Part shown: positions 41,787-51,589 of the stretch, piece after piece
Layout: each line of letters starts with the position of its first letter
Numbering within the stretch: position 1 is the first letter of the stretch
NCBI GenBank assembly: GCA_039105265.1
Contig: JAPFFF010000001.1
Location: 10,168,001 to 10,232,000 of the forward strand
DNA: 64,000 bases
Reading direction: 5' to 3'
Source: Tritrichomonas musculus
Taxonomy: Eukaryota > Parabasalia > Tritrichomonadida > Tritrichomonadidae
Translations under genes and position numbers: made by a program
Notes under the pieces: model-generated
What the model was told of the DNA's origin: nothing
Databases searched by the model: none
Seen by the model: the letters and a program-made list of their open reading frames with translations, nothing else

Positions 41787-44156
41787 ATGGATTTTAAAGA
41801 CGCTTTTTTTGATACCGACAGTTTTGAGCCCACAGGAAAAAAGCTTGGTCAAGGAGCGTTTGGCGAAGTATATGTTGTCACTCGTGAAAGTGATGATAAG
41901 CAATATGCAGCCAAGTTGATCAAAATTCAAAAAACATTTACCGGTGAAGACCAAATGATGTTTCTCCGCGAGTCCCTAATTCTTTACAAGCTTAACCATC
42001 CTGCCATTGTCAAATTCCACGGCATCAATTTCCATTCGTTTAATGATCCGACCTCTCTTCAGCCGACCATCCTTACGGAATATCTCGAACACGGCTCATT
42101 GAAAGTAATTCTTGACAAAGAGAAGCAAAGCATTGCAGATTCCAACTGGAATCCCACCAAAAAGTTCATTTGTCTTATCGGCATTTCAGACGCCCTTCGA
42201 TATCTCCACAGAAACGGAATTCTTCACCGAGACCTGAAGCCCGAGAACATTCTCGTTGACGGCAACTATTATCCGCGTGTATGCGACTTTGGTCTCTCGA
42301 AATGCTTCAGCCAATCGATGACGAAATCGATGCAAATGTCGATGACAGGAAAAATTGGTACCCCTTTGTACATGGCCCCTGAATTGATTGAAGATGAAGG
42401 GCACTACGGATTGGGAATTGATGTCTACGCGTTTGGAGTCCTGGCTTACGAAATAGTGACAGGAGTCGAGCCATTTTCAGTAAACGGGCGACCAATTAGT
42501 TTGAAAAATTTGTTGAAAAAAGTGACGTCAGGAATAAGACCAGAGTTCACAGAAGGAGTTCCAGAAAAGATGAAGGAATTGATCACCCGATGCTGGAGCC
42601 AAGCAGCTGAAGACAGACCTTCATTCGATGAAATCTTTGAAGAACTGGCAGGCGCCATTTCGTACGACGAATACACGGAGGAAACAGTTGATGAAAGAGA
42701 AATCAAAGACTACATCGAAGACCTCAGAGAACACGAGGAAAGAAGCAAAGAAACAGAAACAGCAGGAATCAATAAGAAAGAATATGAAAAACTGAAAAAA
42801 GAAATTGAAGCTAAAAATAAAGAAAACAAAGAATTGAGAACCGAAAATGAAAAAACTTCAAACGAAAATTCATCACTCAAAAGTGATCTTGCTAAGACGA
42901 AAAGCGAGAAAGATTCTGAAATAGCTAAAATGAGAAAAGAAAAAGATTCTGAAATAGCTAAGATAAAAAGTGAGAAAGACACTGAACTTGCTAAAATGAA
43001 AAGTGAGAAAGATTCTGAAATAGCTAAAATGAAAAGTGAGAAAGACTCTGAAATAGCTAAGATAAAAAGTGAGAAAGACTCTGAAATAGCTAAGATAAAA
43101 AGTGAGAAAGACTCTGAACTTGCTAAAATGAAAAGTGAGAAAGATAGAGATGTCAAATCTGTTGAAGAAAAAATGAAAGCACAAAATGATAGGCTGAATG
43201 CAGCAATCAAAGGAAAAAATGAAGAAATTAGTTCGCTTAAGGCAGAGCTTGCTAGATTAGAGAAAGAAAAAGGTTCAAAATCACCAGCTCCTTTCATTTC
43301 AAGCAGATTCTTCACAGTTGAAATGAGTAAGAAAGGCCCGGGAATTCTTGCACAGCTGAATGACAAGCAGGAAACTCCTTTTGACAGACTCTTCATTGCC
43401 TCTCAGTCATCAGCCGACATCTACACGCTCCTTGTCCCTCATGCTGAAGGCCAATTCACGCTAGTAGGTATCAACAGCTTCATTGGTTTTGATCTTGAAA
43501 CGCCGGTGACGATCAGCGGTGTCACCATATTCAGTGACAATTCGTATTTTCCTAAATCATTTGACATTGCAATTGATGGCATAACAATGAAGTCAGTGAA
43601 AGTAGCGAACGAGCTGAATGGTGCGTACAAAGACATGACAGTCAAGTTTGATCCAATTCGAGGCAGAAAAGTTCGATTCAGATCAACAGGACCAAACTGG
43701 ACAGGCGAAAGTTTTCTATTGGTCAAAGGAATTGAACTTTTATCAACCGAGGCGAAGTATTCAAAAGGAGTCTTTGCGACACTTGTTAGTGAGAGTGAAA
43801 ATAAAGACCCACACAAGTCTCCAGTCATCGTTTTTGCTTCTAGTCTGGACTTCGACAGTTTTTATTTGCTTGATGCTGATAAAAACGTCAGCACTTATCC
43901 TTATAAGAATTCATGGTTTCAAGTCGAGCTGACAAAAGGAACTGCTATTCTAAACGGTTTCAGATTCTGGAGATGCAATCCAGAGAAGTTGAGAAGCTAC
44001 AAGCTGATCTGCACAGATGACTCGAGTAAGCCAGAATCGTCGTGGACAACGCTGATTGAAATTAATGAGAAAACAGAAAACGAGCATGAATTGCTCGATA
44101 TTTATGAATTTCCACACCCGAGTCCGCCAACCAGATTCGTGAGTAGTATAGTATAG
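41787..44156 (+). CDS. Protein kinase (TKL-like) with coiled coil and C-terminal domains
   Basis: The 789-residue protein starts with a kinase domain (about residues 15-290): glycine loop GQGAFGEV (21-28), Lys43, catalytic HRDLKPEN (Asp149), DFG (167-169) and APE in GTPLYMAPEL. All key residues are present, so it should be active. The tyrosine-kinase-like style is common in the large trichomonad kinome. Residues about 310-490 are coiled coil with seven or more 11-residue repeats (KSEKDSEIAKM). Residues about 500-789 hold two beta-rich segments resembling discoidin/F5-8-like domains (for example ESFLLVKGIELL). The last residues (VSSIV and the stop) lie in GC-rich sequence that appears to be the Polinton end, so the native C-terminus has probably been replaced. 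The upstream region is one arm of an inverted duplication. Confidence 0.88.
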   Translation: MDFKDAFFDTDSFEPTGKKLGQGAFGEVYVVTRESDDKQYAAKLIKIQKTFTGEDQMMFLRESLILYKLNHPAIVKFHGINFHSFNDPTSLQPTILTEYLEHGSLKVILDKEKQSIADSNWNPTKKFICLIGISDALRYLHRNGILHRDLKPENILVDGNYYPRVCDFGLSKCFSQSMTKSMQMSMTGKIGTPLYMAPELIEDEGHYGLGIDVYAFGVLAYEIVTGVEPFSVNGRPISLKNLLKKVTSGIRPEFTEGVPEKMKELITRCWSQAAEDRPSFDEIFEELAGAISYDEYTEETVDEREIKDYIEDLREHEERSKETETAGINKKEYEKLKKEIEAKNKENKELRTENEKTSNENSSLKSDLAKTKSEKDSEIAKMRKEKDSEIAKIKSEKDTELAKMKSEKDSEIAKMKSEKDSEIAKIKSEKDSEIAKIKSEKDSELAKMKSEKDRDVKSVEEKMKAQNDRLNAAIKGKNEEISSLKAELARLEKEKGSKSPAPFISSRFFTVEMSKKGPGILAQLNDKQETPFDRLFIASQSSADIYTLLVPHAEGQFTLVGINSFIGFDLETPVTISGVTIFSDNSYFPKSFDIAIDGITMKSVKVANELNGAYKDMTVKFDPIRGRKVRFRSTGPNWTGESFLLVKGIELLSTEAKYSKGVFATLVSESENKDPHKSPVIVFASSLDFDSFYLLDADKNVSTYPYKNSWFQVELTKGTAILNGFRFWRCNPEKLRSYKLICTDDSSKPESSWTTLIEINEKTENEHELLDIYEFPHPSPPTRFVSSIV

Positions 44157-44681
44157 GCTCCGCTACCGCCAAGCCTATACTTGGGGGCTCCGCAGAGGCT
44201 CCGCACCCCACTACTCCAGGGGTTCGCACCCCTGGACCCCCTCAAAAGGCCCCCACATTCAAAAAGTTCGCAGCAAAAAAAATCCAAACTCATACTTTTA
44301 TCGTCTCGTTATCAAAATTATTTTAGCCCAAAAAAATCGACCTAAATGAATTTGTGGGATAAATCCCACCGGGGGCATATCCCCCGGATGGTCTGGGCTA
44401 AAGCCCAGCATGCATCCCCCCTCTTTTGCTTACGCAAAATCTTTTTCTTTTTTGTTCTCTCCCCCCCTCTCGTCCCCCCCGCTGGGGGGGCTCAGATTAC
44501 CTTCGGGCTATATATCTAAACACCTAGGGAGGCTCACTCCTAATGTCGTTCGCTAATATAGAATCTTTTTTATTATATGTAGTAGTAGTATATATAAATG
44601 GCGTGATTTCTTAACGTTCCGTCAAGAAATCCCAACCATTTTTTGTTAAGATATCCCTTCGAATCAAGAAGTTGTTTTATA
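44142..44681. repeat. Polinton left terminal region with GC-rich hairpin array
   Basis: This is the left non-coding end of the element and presumably (part of) its terminal inverted repeat. It contains at least six short perfect stems: 44151-44158 with 44173-44180; 44216-44223 with 44228-44235; 44354-44360 with 44363-44369; 44369-44375 with 44381-44387; 44393-44398 with 44403-44408; and 44474-44480 with 44484-44490. A further GATTTCTT/AAGAAATC stem lies at about 44606-44631. The block is far richer in GC than the rest of the window. Confidence 0.8.
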
Positions 44682-45743
44682 ATGATTGAAATGTACCCGA
44701 CGCTCAATCCAGCTGAAGAACAAACACCAATCCCTATGGAGCACGCTTTCTTTCTGGAAGATGGAGAAAGAGACCCTGCGAAATTTAATCGTTATTATTT
44801 TAATTTTCCACAAGAATGGTGCACATCTAATCGTGGTGAGTCTATTATTGGTGTTAGAAATATATTTATGTTAGCTAGAAAGAGAAGGCTAGAATTTAAA
44901 ATTAAAGTTAGGAAATACTACAAAGAGGACTACAATAAATATGCCACTCCTCCTCCAAAATCAGATGACCCAAACTTATATGACCACTCAGCGTATATAA
45001 GTATACCTGCTGCAAGGAAATCTATGGTTGAAGTAAATGTTTTAATGTGGATGAGTGAGAAGGATGATTTCGGTGGTTTTGGACACGTATTATATGAATA
45101 TCTATGGGCTGAAATGAAAAAATATAATCAAGAGATTGAAGACAATTTGGCGAAGGCAAAAACAGAAGAAGAGAAAGCTAAGTATAAAGACAAGCCAAGA
45201 TTTAGTGAAGACCCTTATGGCCTTTCAACTGAGCTTGATGTCATGGCTGATGGATTCTATGATTATAGGAGAAAAACATATTTGGAAAGAATTTTATCTC
45301 GACATAATTATGATAAGAAGAGTCCATTTTATATTGACATATCAATTGATTTTCCTCATCGAACCGTTCAAGATTTTGGATTGATAGACCGAAAATATGA
45401 TTTCGAAGATGTGTTTAATATTAGTGGAGAGACAGACCAAGGGGCAAATTATCATAATAACTATAAATTTAAATGGCTTAGAGAAGTCAATTTTTATAAT
45501 GTATGGGATAGGCATTCATGTAAAATTTATTCATCCTTCGGGGACCAATCAAATCAAGGATATGTTGGAAACACAACAATATACTTCAACCCTATAAAAT
45601 ACTTTAAGCTGAACTCAACTGACCAACGATTCTGGATCGAACTATATTCTGGTCGACATAAAGATATACCAGTAAAAATACCGAGAAGCGAAAGCTTTTC
45701 TATCGAAATGATATTCTTCCCTTACCGTAAAATGTTATATTAA
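44682..45743 (+). CDS. Polinton structural protein, jelly-roll-like C-terminus
   Basis: This 353-residue protein is the first gene of the element. I chose ATG44682 because the frame upstream lacks an earlier ATG. Its C-terminal text (RFWIELYSGRHKDIPVKIP, then a hydrophobic strand) resembles the last strands of the minor capsid (penton) proteins of Polintons, but the family cannot be fixed by eye. The middle contains a charged helical segment (residues about 140-185). It is followed 25 bases later by the integrase gene on the same strand. A role in the virion is inference. Confidence 0.5.
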   Translation: MIEMYPTLNPAEEQTPIPMEHAFFLEDGERDPAKFNRYYFNFPQEWCTSNRGESIIGVRNIFMLARKRRLEFKIKVRKYYKEDYNKYATPPPKSDDPNLYDHSAYISIPAARKSMVEVNVLMWMSEKDDFGGFGHVLYEYLWAEMKKYNQEIEDNLAKAKTEEEKAKYKDKPRFSEDPYGLSTELDVMADGFYDYRRKTYLERILSRHNYDKKSPFYIDISIDFPHRTVQDFGLIDRKYDFEDVFNISGETDQGANYHNNYKFKWLREVNFYNVWDRHSCKIYSSFGDQSNQGYVGNTTIYFNPIKYFKLNSTDQRFWIELYSGRHKDIPVKIPRSESFSIEMIFFPYRKMLY

Positions 45744-45768
45744 CTGAGGGTTTATTTTTTTCAAAACA

Positions 45769-46878
45769 ATGACTTACAAAACAATAGAGGAGTTATACAA
45801 AACTTTTCCGTGGAAAACACCATCAAAATTTGTTCCTCTTGCAAAACGATATGGATTTACAGAAGAAGCAGCATTAAATTATTTGAAGAATATAGTGCAT
45901 GATGTTAAAGTACCAAAGGCAAAATTTATGAATATATATTCCAAACACTCAGGAGGATATCAAATGGACACTTTCATAAATGACAAAACAAAAGATGGTT
46001 TGAATTATCTGATGCTAATAAATATCAATACCAGGAAGGCTTTTTGTTATGCGATGAGAGGGAAGGGAGCAAAAGAAGTAGCTAGAGCATTAAATCAATT
46101 TTTAGTAGATGAACCAAATGTTTATTCTATTACTTCAGACCAGGATGCAGCCTATTTGTCCAATGATGTTTTGCAAATAATGAAGGCAAAAAATATTATA
46201 TACAATACTACGGAAGACAATAATCATAATGTACTAGGCATCATAAATAGATTCATGAGAACTATTAGAGATATGGTAGGAGAGAATAGATTTATTGGAG
46301 AACAAGAAATGAAGGGATTAATAGATTCCTACAATAAATCCCCTCACCGATCGTTGGACTATAAAATACCAAACGAAATGACAGAGAAAGATGAAAAAGA
46401 ATATATTAATACTAAATCACAAATAAATCCATATGACTTTCAGCCTAACGACAGGGTGAGAATTATACAAGCCAAGGAACCATTTTCGAAGCGAAGAAAT
46501 AGAGTCAGCAAGGAGGCTTATATTGTTGATTCGAAAGCTGGAAATCAATTTATTGTTAAGTCCAAAGATGAATCGATAGATAAGTTGCCGGGATATAGAT
46601 TGATAAAAACACAGAATAAAAATAAGGGCCTGAAGGGCCCCGGGGCAGAAGTGCCTCTTGCTCAGACACTAAAGGGAGGCAAGAGAGGTATTGTGGATAA
46701 AATTATATCCTACGATGCAGCTAAGAATAAATATAAAATTAAATATAGTGAAGGGACAGAAGATGTTATTCCAGCAAAAAATTTACGAGAAGGAGCCCCA
46801 ACTAAATTATCAAATCTTGAAATGGATTATTGGAGCAAACAAAAAAATATCCCATCAAACATTAAAAAATGGATTTAA
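45769..46878 (+). CDS. Polinton integrase (rve family)
   Basis: A 369-residue protein of the retroviral-type integrase superfamily, used by Polintons to insert the element with 6-bp target duplications. The core (residues about 65-220) contains an LMLININTRKAF strand region, a SITSDQDAAYLSN segment and an LGIINRF-type helix followed by SPHRSLDYKIP. The C-terminal part (about 300-350) has a GIVDKIISYDAAKNKYKI stretch that resembles a small Tudor/chromo-type barrel, likely used for DNA or chromatin contact (inference). It lies between the first structural gene and the ATPase gene in a tightly packed block. Confidence 0.88.
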   Translation: MTYKTIEELYKTFPWKTPSKFVPLAKRYGFTEEAALNYLKNIVHDVKVPKAKFMNIYSKHSGGYQMDTFINDKTKDGLNYLMLININTRKAFCYAMRGKGAKEVARALNQFLVDEPNVYSITSDQDAAYLSNDVLQIMKAKNIIYNTTEDNNHNVLGIINRFMRTIRDMVGENRFIGEQEMKGLIDSYNKSPHRSLDYKIPNEMTEKDEKEYINTKSQINPYDFQPNDRVRIIQAKEPFSKRRNRVSKEAYIVDSKAGNQFIVKSKDESIDKLPGYRLIKTQNKNKGLKGPGAEVPLAQTLKGGKRGIVDKIISYDAAKNKYKIKYSEGTEDVIPAKNLREGAPTKLSNLEMDYWSKQKNIPSNIKKWI

Positions 46879-46888
46879 CCAACAATAA

Positions 46889-47743
46889 ATGGCTAAACAA
46901 ATAATGAAAGAAGTAGAAGTTTTAATCCAAAAAACCATGCGAAAAAACCAAAAGGAAATAGAGTCTGCACTTATGAAACCAATTCATCCTTCCTATCCAT
47001 TTAGCACGAACGGTATATATTTTTTGATAGGCAAACCAGGTGCTGGAAAAAGTTATTGGATATGGAAACACATTTTAATTACCGAGAGATTATTTAAGTA
47101 TCCCTACTACCAGAAGATAGTATTCTGTTCCACAAGCGGTAAGATGGACAAAACTGCAGAGGCGATGAGTCAAAATGTCAAGACACCAATCATATATTTG
47201 AACGAAGCAGAATTGATGGATTATTTGAAAAAACATCTAAAGCGAAAGATAAAATATTATGCGATGGTAAAGCATGTATTATCAAAAATGAAAGAGACAA
47301 ATGAAGAAATGCAGAGACTAATAAACAAGCACTCCCTTCAAGAAATAGATGATAGAATAGTATATATAGCAAACAAGCTAGTAAAATATCAAACTTCATC
47401 ATATCCATATAACACTCTAATAATATTGGATGACTGTGCTGGAAGCGATTTATTGACGCACAATAATACTGAATTCCTCAGGCTGTTAACAAAAACTAGG
47501 CACTATAATATTACATGCATTATGGCTATCCAAACCATTAGATTTGTCCATATAAATGCAAAGAGATTGGCCACCGATATTATATGCTATAGTGGATATT
47601 CAGAAGAAGATTTTACATCATTGCTCCAACAAACAAATAACAATCTAAATATCAAAAAAACAGTCAAGGAGTATTTGCAGCATCGTGAGCCTCACGACAA
47701 ATTTATTTGTAATATAACAGCCAACAAATATTACTTTGAATGA
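46889..47743 (+). CDS. Polinton DNA-packaging ATPase (A32/FtsK-HerA type)
   Basis: This 284-residue P-loop ATPase has Walker A GKPGAGKS near residue 50, Walker B LIILDDCAGS near 180, and a downstream TRHYNITCIMAIQT strand with the Q expected in sensor position. It matches the genome-packaging ATPases of Polintons and vaccinia A32. Such enzymes pump DNA into a capsid; its presence next to a capsid gene supports a virion-forming past. It begins 10 bases after the integrase stop. Confidence 0.92.
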   Translation: MAKQIMKEVEVLIQKTMRKNQKEIESALMKPIHPSYPFSTNGIYFLIGKPGAGKSYWIWKHILITERLFKYPYYQKIVFCSTSGKMDKTAEAMSQNVKTPIIYLNEAELMDYLKKHLKRKIKYYAMVKHVLSKMKETNEEMQRLINKHSLQEIDDRIVYIANKLVKYQTSSYPYNTLIILDDCAGSDLLTHNNTEFLRLLTKTRHYNITCIMAIQTIRFVHINAKRLATDIICYSGYSEEDFTSLLQQTNNNLNIKKTVKEYLQHREPHDKFICNITANKYYFE

Positions 47744-47758
47744 TTTATTTCACAATAA

Positions 47759-48452
47759 ATGCCTTCAGGAACTATTGATTCTGGAAAATATATTCCATCT
47801 ACCCCTTCAGATGCTGGTGTTAGTATATTTGGAAAAATTGGTAATTGGATTAATAATAATAAAGCAGAAATTTTACAAGGAGCTGCAGATGTAGGTGATA
47901 TAATTGGGGAAGCGACTGGAAATAATAAATGGAATGTAGCAGCTGATGTTGTAAGAGCAGCAGGCCAAACTCTTGGACAAATTGATGATAAAAACAGCCA
48001 GGAAAAATTGTTGGCTCAATTAATTCAGGATAGGAATGCTCGGATGTTTGGAAACAAACATATAGCCTATGCTGATGTACCAAGGATGTTTTATGGAAGG
48101 AAGCCAACAAGATATAAAATGTATCAAAGAAGAAATAAATATATTGATGAAGCCAATGAAAAATTAAATCAGTTGAAGAAACAAATAGAGCAAAAACAAA
48201 AAGAAGCCACGACAGAAAATAAAAAATCATCACCCAAAAAATCGCCTCCCAAAAAAATCCCCGCCTCCCAAAAAACCATCCCCGCCTCCCAAAGCATTAC
48301 CAAAGAAACAAGAATCACCTCCAAAGAAAAAAATGTCAGCAGCTGAAAAAGCTAGAAATTGGAAACAAGATAAACAATTTGTGGCCGATCTACAAGAAGC
48401 TGTAAGAAGACAAAGAGAAGCATATGACAAGTTTGAGAAGGATGATTGGTAA
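47759..48452 (+). CDS. Polinton small basic protein, paralogue A
   Basis: The N-terminal part has a glycine/alanine-rich amphipathic segment (KAEILQGAADVGDIIGEATG, residues about 38-57) followed by ADVVRAAGQTLGQIDDK, then an Arg/Tyr-rich YGRKPTRYKMYQRR motif. The tail is Lys/Pro/Ser-rich. The same order of motifs occurs in the gene at 48475, so the two are paralogues. The layout recalls adenovirus minor virion proteins with an amphipathic helix and a basic tail (inference). The part may not be whole. A TCACAATAAATG initiator-like string covers the start. Confidence 0.55.
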
Positions 48453-48474
48453 GCTAAATTTTGTCTTCATTTAA

Positions 48475-49230
48475 ATGTCTATTCCATTTTTAACGATGGG
48501 TACTGCTCCTACCCTACGAAGTGATGGTACAGAAGAGCCAATAGGAGGGATAAGTGATAAAATATCAAATCTTGTGAGCAATACATATAACAAATTCTTT
48601 AGCAAAAAACCCACCCAAGGACCTTCTCTAGAACCAATCCAAAAACCAGTTCCAGTTCCTACTCCTACTCCAGCTCCTCCCAAGCCAATCCAAGAACCTC
48701 CTCCTACCCCACATTATATGCCGCCTCCAGCACCAGCACCAGCTCCTATGCCACCCCCTATGACAACTCAAAATAATTCCGAAGGGATAGCAGGGAAATT
48801 TGTAAACAAGCTTAAAAAAGCATATAATAAAATGACAGATGGAATACCCAAAAATAATTATGAACACGTAAATAAAATGAAAGAGAGATTGAAATGGGCA
48901 TGGGATAATAAAACTGAATTACTCAAAGGAGGTGGTGAAATTGCAGAATCTATTGGTAATGCAACAGACAATAAATATGTTAAAGTAGGAGCTAAAGTAA
49001 TAAAATCACTAGGAGAGAGCAGTGAGAGAATAGACAACAAAGAGAAGAAGAAAGAATTAGAGAAAAAAATAGGAGACGTAAATAATGAATTATTAGCCAA
49101 TTATTATCTAAATTCTTTAAATTATCCACGTATCCATTATTCAAGAAAACCATCAGGTTATAAAATATATCAAGGCAAAAGATATAGAATGATAAGAGGC
49201 ATGAGAAGAAGAAGAAAAGCAAGGAGGTGA
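48475..49230 (+). CDS. Polinton small basic protein, paralogue B
   Basis: 251 residues. A proline-rich N-terminal half (residues about 48-100, PTPTPAPPKP-like) precedes the shared module: KTELLKGGGEIAESIGNATD, AKVIKSLGESSERIDNK, and YSRKPSGYKIYQGKRYR. The C-terminus is strongly basic (RGMRRRRKARR), which would suit DNA or capsid-interior binding. It is related to the preceding gene by the module but has a different N-terminus. I do not recognise the family; a minor virion protein is the best inference. Confidence 0.6.
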   Translation: MSIPFLTMGTAPTLRSDGTEEPIGGISDKISNLVSNTYNKFFSKKPTQGPSLEPIQKPVPVPTPTPAPPKPIQEPPPTPHYMPPPAPAPAPMPPPMTTQNNSEGIAGKFVNKLKKAYNKMTDGIPKNNYEHVNKMKERLKWAWDNKTELLKGGGEIAESIGNATDNKYVKVGAKVIKSLGESSERIDNKEKKKELEKKIGDVNNELLANYYLNSLNYPRIHYSRKPSGYKIYQGKRYRMIRGMRRRRKARR

Positions 49231-49294
49231 AAAACTCCCAAAAACTCCAAAAAAGCAAATAAAACTCAAAGAAAGCGATTTTAATATTATTTAA

Positions 49295-49927
49295 ATGTCT
49301 AAACATTTGACTGGATCGAAGAGATTACAAGTAATACAAAACTGGTTAAATGGTCGTGATGACCCTGAGTGGGATGTCTTGCCTACAAAAAAAGAGAATA
49401 AATATATTGTGAAAAGAAGAACAGAGCCCCTATCCAAACCTCAAGCTGAACCACAGGTAGAAGAGCAGGAAGTAGAAGAGCCAGCAGAAGAGCCTACAAA
49501 ACCTCTCCCCACTTGCTCTCAGGGAAAGGTCTGCTCTGCCAAAAAAATCGAAAGGACTAAGCCGCAATCAAATAATTCAGCCATTTTTGAAGCTGCGAGC
49601 CCTCGCTGCCTCCGACAAGCGGAGGACCCTACAATAAATATGGAAATATTAAATCAGCTAAAGTTATTGGGGGAAGAAATAAAAAATAAACGAGAAAAGA
49701 AAGAACAAAAAAGGATGATAAAAGAAGTGGTGCAAAAACAAATGAGCAAACCCTACTACCAATATACTCAGCCACAATATATTCAAGAGCCTAATTTGAC
49801 TTCAGGCAAAGTTGACTTTGTCAATGATATAGAAGAAGAACCAGAGGAAGAACTACCACCAACACCTCCTCCTCAACCTCAGGTCATTCGTAGAAGGAGG
49901 AATAATATTTTCTCTGATATGTTATAA
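49295..49927 (+). CDS. Polinton acidic/proline-rich protein, unknown
   Basis: 210 residues, low complexity. It has an acidic Glu/Pro stretch (about 45-72), a charged helix (about 125-155) and a second acidic/proline segment before a basic end (QVIRRRRNNIFSDML). It lies directly upstream of the major capsid gene, a position often held by virion-associated or scaffold-like proteins in Polintons (inference). No catalytic motif is visible. Confidence 0.6.
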   Translation: MSKHLTGSKRLQVIQNWLNGRDDPEWDVLPTKKENKYIVKRRTEPLSKPQAEPQVEEQEVEEPAEEPTKPLPTCSQGKVCSAKKIERTKPQSNNSAIFEAASPRCLRQAEDPTINMEILNQLKLLGEEIKNKREKKEQKRMIKEVVQKQMSKPYYQYTQPQYIQEPNLTSGKVDFVNDIEEEPEEELPPTPPPQPQVIRRRRNNIFSDML

Positions 49928-49953
49928 AGTTTTTATTTTTTTATAAAAACACC

Positions 49954-51552
49954 ATGATTAATCCAGAGATTGAACTCAGAACATCAGCTGAAGTATGTAC
50001 CCAAATAGCATCATATTTTGATATTGTAGATAATTGTATAGCCCTAAGTGATACCAACAAACAGTATACTATAAGTCCCCAGACATCATATTCTCCATCT
50101 CCTTCAATCCCCCAAGGCTCATATACCACTGCTATTATATCTCCAAACACAAACAATACAGCAGACATATATAATGGATTTATTAGAGCTGATATGGAAG
50201 TCAGTATTAAAGAAGCTGCTGGACAAGAGGTTAAAGAAATAGAAAATACAGATGATAATTATCAATTCAATAGAGTTTGGTTTGGCTTTAAAGATGCTAG
50301 AGATGCCGTCGAAAAATATGAAATCGTGGCTAATGGCATTACTATCTATACACAGAATTTTGGTTGTGAAGAATCATTTTTAACAGCCTGTTGTGCCAAC
50401 GAAACAACAAAGAGAGCAGATGTATATTCTAAGGCCAGACATAAAGATATATGGAATGGTAAGTCAGGAAGTAGAACAGGATTCATTGTTGATTGGAAAG
50501 AGAGAAATGGTATTAAATGGTATGAACAAAAATATAAAATTCATCTCAAGATAGATTTAAGACGATTCTTACCACTCTCTAATATTAAATACCTCCCAGC
50601 CTTCGCAGGCAAGATAGAGCTTCGATTATTCTTCTCGTGTGCTGGAATGGTATGCTGTCCTTTGGGCCCAGAACTAGGTTTGCAAAATAACTATAAAGAA
50701 ATATCAAAATATACTTTACCAAATATTACGAATGAATTTACTCCAATAAATGAACCAATAACAATGTATACTGCCATATCATCAGACAAAACAACACTTA
50801 CAGCAAACCCCAGAACATTCCAAGTAAACAGTTATGAAACTACTGAATGCTCATCTATCATACCATGCTTTGGTATTGAAGATAATATTTATTCCAGTCT
50901 CGTTCAAAGATATGCTGACCCAACTCATCCATTAACATTTCCTACACAAACCCTTTCTGTATATACTACAACAAATAGACTAAAAAATCCAAATTGCAAA
51001 ACCACCTGTACTATTACTCCTCGCTTTGTTGACTCAATATTTTGTTTATTCCCTGAAAAGCACACTCATCATACCTACTTCAAGAATCCACAATTTAAGC
51101 TATTTCAATTAAACTGTGGAGGCTATGGAAACATCCCTGCAAAAGCATTTGGAACGACAGATGAGTATCCAGAATTCTTAGAGTACTGCCAAAACGCTAT
51201 GAATATGAATGGTGGACAAAGCGGGTTTAATAAAGAAGTCGTAGCTTCACTAACAAATAATCAACCATACAGACGCTCAACTGGAAATTATCCTGATGAC
51301 AGGACCAGCTTTTTCATTGCTCTGCCAACAGAGACAGACAACACATATCAGCAGGGACTCACATCTCTGTCTCCTATTAATTTTGAAATTATTGTATCAC
51401 AAAATACTGGGGCAAATACATATGCCAGTGATGTTCAAACCCCACCTCTAATTTGTCTTTTATTTGATTCATCAATATCAATTTTGGTTCAGCCTAATGG
51501 TATGCCTCCTCTCGTTCGTCTTGGAAATTATGACCTCACTACTCCACAATAA
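49954..51552 (+). CDS. Polinton major capsid protein (double jelly-roll)
   Basis: 532 residues, the usual size of a Polinton major capsid protein. The hallmark segment YKIHLKIDLRRFLPLS followed by KYLPAFAGKIELRLFFS (about residues 190-228) matches the strand-loop region shared by Polinton and adenovirus-lineage double-jelly-roll capsid proteins, as recognised in Trichomonas Mavericks. Such proteins form the hexon-like trimers of the shell. It lies in the plus-strand block after the ATPase and minor proteins. Confidence 0.85.
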   Translation: MINPEIELRTSAEVCTQIASYFDIVDNCIALSDTNKQYTISPQTSYSPSPSIPQGSYTTAIISPNTNNTADIYNGFIRADMEVSIKEAAGQEVKEIENTDDNYQFNRVWFGFKDARDAVEKYEIVANGITIYTQNFGCEESFLTACCANETTKRADVYSKARHKDIWNGKSGSRTGFIVDWKERNGIKWYEQKYKIHLKIDLRRFLPLSNIKYLPAFAGKIELRLFFSCAGMVCCPLGPELGLQNNYKEISKYTLPNITNEFTPINEPITMYTAISSDKTTLTANPRTFQVNSYETTECSSIIPCFGIEDNIYSSLVQRYADPTHPLTFPTQTLSVYTTTNRLKNPNCKTTCTITPRFVDSIFCLFPEKHTHHTYFKNPQFKLFQLNCGGYGNIPAKAFGTTDEYPEFLEYCQNAMNMNGGQSGFNKEVVASLTNNQPYRRSTGNYPDDRTSFFIALPTETDNTYQQGLTSLSPINFEIIVSQNTGANTYASDVQTPPLICLLFDSSISILVQPNGMPPLVRLGNYDLTTPQ

Positions 51553-51589
51553 ATATTCATTCTTAAAATTTTTTTTATCTCCACCACAA

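Noticed and set aside
42710-43396. Minus-strand 228-residue ORF in the kinase gene
   Set aside because: It is the antisense of the 33-bp hendecad repeats. It is Ser/Phe/Leu-rich without domain features, while the sense frame is a clear kinase with a coiled coil.
44102-44293. Minus-strand ORF in the GC-rich Polinton end
   Set aside because: It spans the host-element boundary and the hairpin array and has no homology-like features.
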